Assembly (NCBI GenBank): GCA_009760885.1
Contig: CM019712.1
Coordinates: 28,069,816-28,133,815, forward strand
Length of the DNA: 64,000 nucleotides
DNA from: Achatina immaculata
Taxonomy: Eukaryota > Mollusca > Gastropoda > Stylommatophora > Achatinidae
Direction of reading: 5' to 3'
Shown here: positions 35,701-64,000 of the stretch, piece by piece
Numbering within the stretch: position 1 is the stretch's first letter
How the letters are laid out: each line of letters starts with the position of its first letter
Program-made: the position numbers and the translations under genes
The notes under the pieces: model-generated
What the model saw: the letters and a program-made list of their open reading frames with translations, nothing else
Databases searched by the model: none
Told to the model about the DNA's origin: nothing

Positions 35701-37840
35701 TTTCTGTTTTCGATTTTCTCTGTCTTTGATTGCCTCTGTCTTTGGTTTCTCTGTCTATGGTTGTTTCTGTTTTTGGCTTACTCTGTCTATGATTGCCTCT
35801 GTCTATGATTGTCACCGTCTTTTGTTTCTCTGTCTATAGCTGTTTCCCATTTCGGTTTTCTCTGTCTGTTATTGCCTCTGTCTTTGGTTTCTCTGTCTGT
35901 GATCGCCTCCGTCTATGGTTTCTCTGTCTATGCTTGTTTCTGTTTTTGAGTTTCTCTATCTACGAATGCCTCCGTCTTTTGGCTTTCTCTGCCTATGGTT
36001 GTTTCTGTTCTTGGCTTTCTCCTTCTATGACTGACTCCGTCTCTTGTCTTTCTCTGTCAATGATTGTTTCTGTTTTTGGCTTTCTCTGTCTATGGTTGTT
36101 TCTGTTTTAGGTGTTCTCTGTCTATGATTGCCTTCATCTTTTGGTTTTCTCTGTCTATGATTGTTTCTGTTTTAGCTGTTCTCTGTCTATGATTGTTTCT
36201 GTTTTAGCTGTTCTCTGTCTATGATTGCCTTCATCTTTTGGTTTTCTCTGTCTATGGTTGTTTCTGTTTTAGCTGTTCTCTGTCTATGATTGCCTCTGTC
36301 TTTGGTTTCTCTGTCTGTGATTGCCTCCGTCCTTTGTTTCTCTGTCTTTGCTTGTTTCTGTTTTTGGGTTTCTCTGTCTATGATTGCCTCTGTCTATGAT
36401 TGCCACCGTCTTTGGTTTCTCTGTCTATAGCTGTTTCTGTTTTCGGTTTTCTCTGTCTATTATTGCCTCTGTCTTTGGTTTCTCTGTCTATGCTTGTTTT
36501 TGTTTTTGGGTTTCTCTGTCTACGATTGCCTCCGTCTTTTGGCTTTCTCTGCCTATGGTTGTTTCTGTTCTTGGCTTTCTCCTTCTATGATTGCCTCCGT
36601 CTTTTGTCTTTCTCTGTCAATGATTGTTTCTGTTTTTGGCTTTCTCTGTCTATGGTTGTTTCTGTTTTAGGTGTTCTCTGTCTATGATTGCCTTCGTCTT
36701 TTGGTTTTCTCTGTCTATGAAGGTTTCTGTTTTTGGCTTTCTCTGTCTATGATTGCATCTGTCTATGATTGTCTCCGTCTTTGGTTTCTCTGTCTATGGT
36801 TGTATCTGTTTTATGCTTTCTCTGTCTATGATTTCCTCTATTTATGATTGCCTCCGTCTTTGGTTTCTCTGGTTGTTTCTATTTGTGGTTTTCCCTGTCT
36901 ATGATTACCTCTGTCTTTTGGCTTTCTCTGTCTATGCTTGTTTCTGTTGTTTGCTTTTCTCTGTCTATGATTGCCTCTGTTTTTAGTTTTCTCTGTCTAT
37001 GATTGCCTCGGTCTTTGGTTTCTTCGTCTATAGCTGTTTCTGTTTTCGGTTTTCTCTGTCTATTATTGCCTCTGTCTTTGGTTTCTCTGTCTATGCTTGT
37101 TTTTGTTTTTGGGTTTCTCTGTCTACGATTGCCTCCGTCTTTTGGCTTTCTCTGCCTATGGTTGTTTCTGTTCTTGGCTTTCTCCTTCTATGATTGCCTC
37201 CGTCTTTTGTCTTTCTCTGTCAATGATTGTTTCTGTTTTTGGCTTTCTCTGTCTATGGTTGTTTCTGTTTTAGGTGTTCTCTGTCTATGATTGCCTTCGT
37301 CTTTTGGTTTTCTCTGTCTATGAAGGTTTCTGTTTTTGGCTTTCTCTGTCTATGATTGCATCTGTCTATGATTGTCTCCGTCTTTGGTTTCTCTGTCTAT
37401 GGTTGTATCTGTTTTATGCTTTCTCTGTCTATGATTTCCTCTATTTATGATTGCCTCCGTCTTTGGTTTCTCTGGTTGTTTCTATTTGTGGTTTTCCCTG
37501 TCTATGATTACCTCCGTCTTTTGGCTTTCTCTGTCTATGCTTGTTTCTGTTGTTTGCTTTTCTCTGTCTATGATTGCCTCTGTTTTTAGTTTTCTCTGTC
37601 TATGATTGCCTCGGTCTTTGGTTTCTCGTCTATGGTTGTTTCTGTTTTTGGCTATCTCCGTCTATGATTGCCTCTGTCTTTGGTTTTCTCTGTCTATGAT
37701 TGCCTCTGTCTTTGGTTTTCTCTGTCTATGATTGTCTCCGTCTGTTTTTGTCACCTCCTAGTGTTGTCCGTATCTTTGGTTTTCAGTGCATCTGACTGTC
37801 TCTGCCTATGAATATCTTTAGTTTTCTATGTCAATGATTG
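32740..37840. repeat. 16-bp-based minisatellite field in gene 2 intron 1
   Basis: More than 5 kb of TATGATTGCCTCCGTC, TTTGGTTTCTCTGCC and TATGGTTGTTTCTGTT units arranged in blocks of about 79 bp. A 603-bp block is repeated at about 36417-37019 and 37020-37622. At 34340-34520 a 42-bp variant (TCTGACTGTCTCTGCC with GAATATCTTTAGT) is repeated four to five times. The many short hydrophobic frames are by-products of repeats with no stops. Confidence 0.9.
34540..34970. repeat. Unique spacer, first of three copies
   Basis: A 420-bp segment (CTTGGTTTGCTCTTTGG ... CCCATTTTGTAAGGACAT ... GAGTCGGCTGTTTCC) found again at about 37840-38240 and 39585-39990. The later two copies are more alike. It marks block duplications of the intron. 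It contains a frame of 76-88 residues, hydrophobic at first, without other coding support. Confidence 0.85.
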
Positions 37841-39226
37841 CCTCATCCTAATATTGTCTCTGTTTGTGATTGTCTTTCTCCTTGGTTTGCTCTTTGGCCT
37901 TCTCTTCCTGCGACTGTCTCTGTCTGTTATTTTCTGTGTGGTTCTCTCCGGCTGTGACTGTTCTTTTTCTGTGTTTTCTATAACCTTCGAATTGACCTAT
38001 TTCCCATTTTGTAAGGACATTTTCTTTCCACTTTGGTTCTTTCCAGCATCACCTGTAACTCAGGCTGTATATGGTCTGTCTTAACTGAGTTAGCCCTGTC
38101 TATGGCTTTATGTAACTAATCGAGTCTTTTGTGCTTTGTTTTAACTGTAATTGAGTGTGTGTGTGTTTGTGGTTTTTGAGTAAACTGTAAATGAGTCGGC
38201 TGTTTCCTTCTACTGTAACCGCATGTCCATTTCATTTTTCTAACTGTAATTTAGTTGTTGTTCTTGTTTTTTTATTGTAATCAAGTTTGTCTGTGGTTTT
38301 GTCTAACTGTACAGGTAGAGAAAAATATAAATCTTAAATTTGTTACTCTCTTTTCTTGATTTCATTTCATCAGTACTTTTTTATGTAGGATAAGATCTTA
38401 CACAGTTCTACATGGCTAATTCTAAATATCAGTGTCAATGTTGCCAAGTCAGGAACCTACAATACCTCATTGCAGTCAATATTCATGAAACGAACCTGCC
38501 ATGTAAAAGTTCTGAATAACGTTTAACATGATTAACACTTGGGCTGGATAGGGTAATATTCGAAGAGTCAAAGGAAAAGACAATTACATCAAAGAACGTG
38601 CATTTCAATATCTCTGATTATAAAGAAATATCAGAGATAGGAAATTTACTCACTAGAAAGCGAAAACATTCTGAGAAAAACATAATGATTAAAGTAAAAC
38701 ATAGATTCAACAAATCTTAGTTCAAAACATTTGCTGCTCTCTACAACTAGAGAAGAGCATAGAAAAATGTAACCGCGGCTAGAGAAAAGCGTATAAAAAT
38801 GTAACGGCAGCTAGAGAAAAGCATATAAAAATGTAACGGCAGCTAGAGAAAAGCATATAAAAATGTAACTGCGCCTAGAGAAAAGCATAGAAAAATGTAA
38901 CCGCGGTTAGAGAAAAGTATATAAAAATGTAACCGCTGCTAGAGAACAGGATATAAAAATGTAACGGTAGCTAGAGAAAAGTATATAAAAATGTAACGGC
39001 AGCTAGAGAAAAGCATATACAAATGTAACGGCAGCTAGAGAAAGGCATATAAAAATGTAACCGCGGCTAGAGAAAAGTATATAAAAATGTAACGGCAGCT
39101 AGAGAAAAGCATATAAAAATGTAACGGCAGCTAGAGAAAAGCATATAAAAATGTAACGGCAGCTAGAGAAAAGCATAGAAAAATGTAACCACAGCTAGAG
39201 AAAAGGATATAAAAATGTAAAGGCAG
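37482..39226. repeat. 1.75-kb tandem duplication, copy 1
   Basis: This block (end of the 16-bp field, unique spacer and start of the 32-bp array) is followed directly by a near-identical copy at 39227-40972. The junction joins the 32-bp array (AGGCAGCTA) to the 16-bp field (CTATTTGTGG), sharing only CTA. Confidence 0.95.
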
Positions 39227-42200
39227 CTATTTGTGGTTTTCCCTGTCTATGATTACCTCCGTCTTTTGGCTTTCTCTGTCTATGCTTGTTTCTGTTGTTT
39301 GCTTTTCTCTGTCTATGATTGCCTCTGTTTTTAGTTTTCTCTGTCTATGATTGCCTCGGTCTTTGGTTTCTCCGTCTATGGTTGTTTCTGTTTTTGGCTA
39401 TCTCCGTCTATGATTGCCTCTGTCTTTGGTTTTCTCTGTCTATGATTGCCTCTGTCTTTGGTTTTCTCTGTCTATGATTGTCTCCGTCTGTTTTTGTCAC
39501 CTCCTAGTGTTGTCCGTATCTTTGGTTTTCAGTGCATCTGACTGTCTCTGCCTATGAATATCTTTAGTTTTCTATGTCAATGATTGCCTCATCCTAATAT
39601 TGTCTCTGTTTGTGATTGTCTTTCTCCTTGGTTTGCTCTTTGGCCTTCTCTTCCTGCGACTGTCTCTGTCTGTTATTTTCTGTGTGGTTCTCTCCGGCTG
39701 TGACTGTTCTTTTTCTGTGTTTTCTATAACCTTCGAATTGACCTATTTCCCATTTTGTAAGGACATTTTCTTTCCACTTTGGTTCTTTCCAGCATCACCT
39801 GTAACTCAGGCTGTATATGGTCTGTCTTAACTGAGTTAGCCCTGTCTATGGCTTTATGTAACTAATCGAGTCTTTTGTGCTTTGTTTTAACTGTAATTGA
39901 GTGTGTGTGTGTTTGTGGTTTTTGAGTAAACTGTAAATGAGTCGGCTGTTTCCTTCTACTGTAACCGCATGTCCATTTCATTTTTCTAACTGTAATTTAG
40001 TTGTTGTTCTTGTTTTTTTATTGTAATCAAGTTTGTCTGTGGTTTTGTCTAACTGTACAGGTAGAGAAAAATATAAATCTTAAATTTGTTACTCTCTTTT
40101 CTTGATTTCATTTCATCAGTACTTTTTTATGTAGGATAAGATCTTACACAGTTCTACATGGCTAATTCTAAATATCAGTGTCAATGTTGCCAAGTCAGGA
40201 ACCTACAATACCTCATTGCAGTCAATATTCATGAAACGAACCTGCCATGTAAAAGTTCTGAATAACGTTTAACATGATTAACACTTGGGCTGGATAGGGT
40301 AATATTCGAAGAGTCAAAGGAAAAGACAATTACATCAAAGAACGTGCATTTCAATATCTCTGATTATAAAGAAATATCAGAGATAGGAAATTTACTCACT
40401 AGAAAGCGAAAACATTCTGAGAAAAACATAATGATTAAAGTAAAACATAGATTCAACAAATCTTAGTTCAAAACATTTGCTGCTCTCTACAACTAGAGAA
40501 GAGCATAGAAAAATGTAACCGCGGCTAGAGAAAAGCGTATAAAAATGTAACGGCAGCTAGAGAAAAGCATATAAAAATGTAACGGCAGCTAGAGAAAAGC
40601 ATATAAAAATGTAACTGCGCCTAGAGAAAAGCATAGAAAAATGTAACCGCGGTTAGAGAAAAGTATATAAAAATGTAACCGCTGCTAGAGAACAGGATAT
40701 AAAAATGTAACGGTAGCTAGAGAAAAGTATATAAAAATGTAACGGCAGCTAGAGAAAAGCATATACAAATGTAACGGCAGCTAGAGAAAGGCATATAAAA
40801 ATGTAACCGCGGCTAGAGAAAAGTATATAAAAATGTAACGGCAGCTAGAGAAAAGCATATAAAAATGTAACGGCAGCTAGAGAAAAGCATATAAAAATGT
40901 AACGGCAGCTAGAGAAAAGCATAGAAAAATGTAACCACAGCTAGAGAAAAGGATATAAAAATGTAAAGGCAGCTAGAGAAAAGGATATAAAAACTTAATC
41001 GCAGCTAGAGTAAAGCATATAAAAATGTAAAGGCAGCTAGAGAAAAGGATATAAAAACTTAATCGCAGCTAGAGTAAAGCATATAAAAATTTAATCACAC
41101 ATAGAGAAAAGCATATAAAAATGTAACGGCAACTAGAGAAAAGCATAGAAAAATGTAACCACAGCTAGAGAAAAGGATATAAAAATGTAAAGGCAGCTAG
41201 AGAAAAGGATATAAAAACTTAATCGCAGCTAGAGTAAAGCATATAAAAATGTAAAGGCAGCTAGAGAAAAGGATATAAAAACTTAATCGCAGCTAGAGTA
41301 AAGCATATAAAAATTTAATCACACATAGAGAAAAGCATATAAAAATGTAACGGCAACTAGAGAAAAGCATAGAGAAATGTAACGGCAGCTAGAGAAAAGC
41401 ATATAAAACTGTAGCAGCAGCTACAGAAAAGCATATAAAAATTAGACCGTGGCTAGATAAAAGCATAAAAAAATGTATCGGCAGTTAGAGAAAAGGATAT
41501 AAAAATTTAACCGCAGCTAGAAAAATACATATAAACATGTAACCGCAACTAGAGAAAAGCGTATAAAAACGTAACGGCAGCTAGAGAAAAGCATATAAAA
41601 ATGTAACTGGAGCTAGAGAAAAGCATATAAAAATGTAACTGGAGCTAGAGAAAAGCATAAAAATGTAACCGCTGCTAGAGAAAAGGGTATAAAAATGTAA
41701 CGGCAGCCAGAGAAAACCATATAAAAATGTAACGGCAGCTAGAGAAAAGCATATAAAAATGTAACGGCAGCTAGAGAAAAGCATAGAAAAATGTAACCAC
41801 AGCTAGAGAAAAGGATATAAAAATGTAAAGGCAGCTAGAGAAAAGGATATAAAAACTTAATCGCAGCTAGAGTAAAGCATATAAAAATGTAAAGGCAGCT
41901 AGAGAAAAGGATATAAAAACTTAATCGCAGCTAGAGTAAAGCATATAAAAATGTAACGGCAGCTAGAGAAAAGCATATAAAACTGTAGCAGCAGCTAGAG
42001 AAAAGCAAATAAAAATTAGACCGTGGCTAGATAAAAGCATAAAAAAATGTATCGGCAGTTAGAGAAAAGGATATAAAAATTTAACCGCAGCTAGAAAAAT
42101 ACATATAAACATGTAACCGCAACTAGAGAAAAGCGTATAAAAACGTAACTGGAGCTAGAGAAAAGCATATAAAAATGTAACTGGAGCTAGAGAAAAGCAT

Positions 42201-42405
42201 ATAAAAATGTAACTGGAGCTAGAGAAAAGCATAAAAATGTAACCGCTGCTAGAGAAAAGGGTATAAAAATGTAACGGCAGCCAGAGAAAACCATATAAAA
42301 ATGTAACGGCAGCTAGAGAAAAGCATATAAAAATGTAACGACAGCCAGAGAAAACCATAGAAAAATGTAACGGCAGCTAGAGAAAAGCATAGACGAATGC
42401 TAGCA
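38750..42405. repeat. 32-bp minisatellite upstream of gene 2 leader exon
   Basis: The unit is CTAGAGAAAAGCATATAAAAATGTAACGGCAG-like (32 bp). There are about 15 units at 38750-39226 and about 60 at 40496-42405, with larger blocks repeated (224 bp near 40994/41218; about 564 bp near 41408/41972). Most units contain TATAAAAA. Degenerate units sit at the same place in gene 1 (4760-5060). Confidence 0.95.
39227..40972. repeat. 1.75-kb tandem duplication, copy 2
   Basis: Second copy. The only clear difference seen is one extra C in GTTTCTCCGTC at about 39370. The 32-bp array then continues beyond its end. Confidence 0.95.
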
Positions 42406-42530
42406 CAGATAAGTTAAAGCATTGACACATTAAACTAACTGCTTCTCACTACTGAAAGAAAACTAAATTTTTGTAGACCTACAACCTTTTTTTTTTCTTT
42501 CGCCTACAGCAACCAGATATCATCATCATC

Positions 42531-63454
<20,924 letters not shown>

Positions 63455-63459
63455 GTAAG

Positions 63460-64000
63460 TTAAAAGTTCGCTGCACCAATGACTGTTAATCATGAAAGTA
63501 AATTAGAAAGAGGTAATTTATGAAAGTGAACTAGGCAAGTAAATTAGAAAGATCAAATATAAAATGAACCTATTAGCACTTGTTTCATGATGTAATATCT
63601 GGTAAGCTGAACTAGAAAATGATGACACAATTCAGCTTAGATTTTGTTGTAAGATTCTGATTAAGATAAAAGATAAGGTAAGAGTTCTTATGTGATATTA
63701 GAAGTAATTACACATGTATCAGAACAAAATGAAATAAGTGTTTTTATATGTCCTTTTTTCACATAAGTTTATCGTAACTAAACGTGGGTTGGAGAAAGCA
63801 GAATATGACACGACAATAGTTTTCTTATTTTGAACCAACGAACCAATTTTATTGGTGAAGCAGGTCCATCTGACATATATCTTGTTTTCCACGGATTTTT
63901 TAATTCAACTCTTTTAACAAAACAAAATACTTCTTTTAGTAAGTGTTGTAGTGGCATTAAATATAACAAAAACATCCTTATTTATTGTTTTCTTTTCGTT
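63460..64000. other. Gene 2 intron to window end
   Basis: AT-rich intron; no further exon was found before the end of the window. Confidence 0.4.

Overview
This is eukaryotic DNA, most likely from a mollusc and probably a gastropod. The evidence is split genes with GT-AG introns, a secreted fibrinogen-related (FReD) lectin-like gene of the type expanded in snails, dense CR1/RTE/Tx1-like retrotransposons and DNA transposons, and an unusual load of minisatellites. Species cannot be fixed from the sequence alone. There are no bacterial operons, rRNA genes or CRISPR arrays.

Two plus-strand genes carry the host coding content. Gene 1 (promoter near 2.46 kb, coding exons 5158-5221 and 6162-6841, poly(A) signal 7248) encodes a 247-residue secreted FReD protein. 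Gene 2 (promoter near 31.66 kb, leader exon 42531-42594, then seven phase-1 exons to 63454 and on beyond the window) encodes a secreted protein built of repeated six-cysteine, VWC-like modules. The genes share no ectodomain. They do share a TATA box and first noncoding exon (TATA-to-donor distance identical), intron 1 sequence, the intron 1 acceptor, the signal-peptide exon, and about the first 85 bases of intron 2. The simplest reading is that one promoter/leader cassette was duplicated and joined to a different phase-1 ectodomain by recombination in intron 2. This is the most interesting feature of the window.

Layout: 0.3-1.3 kb, retrotransposon 3' ends and GA microsatellites; 2.2-7.3 kb, gene 1, with an RTE-like LINE in intron 1 that is absent from the matching site of gene 2; 8.0-9.3 kb, RT relic and a G-rich minisatellite; 10.6-11.9 kb, a 24-bp minisatellite; 12.2-16.8 kb, a CR1/Jockey-like LINE inside a pyrimidine-rich repeat; 16.8-25.4 kb, a minus-strand Tx1/L1-like LINE carrying a mariner-type transposon, a nested RTE fragment and three minisatellites grown out of its own coding sequence; 26.9-29.5 kb, a nearly identical 1.26-kb tandem duplication; 30.7-31.1 kb, TTAA-ended MITE-like elements; 31.4-42.6 kb, promoter, swollen intron 1 and leader of gene 2 (16-bp and 32-bp minisatellites plus large duplications); 45-64 kb, the module exons of gene 2, with introns holding LINE fragments, minisatellites and a 2.44-kb hAT transposon with matching ends and target-site duplication.

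Both host genes carry N-terminal signal sequences and, if their shared promoter is active, may be co-expressed as secreted proteins. A role in humoral recognition is plausible for the FReD protein from its family, and is only inference for the cysteine-module protein.
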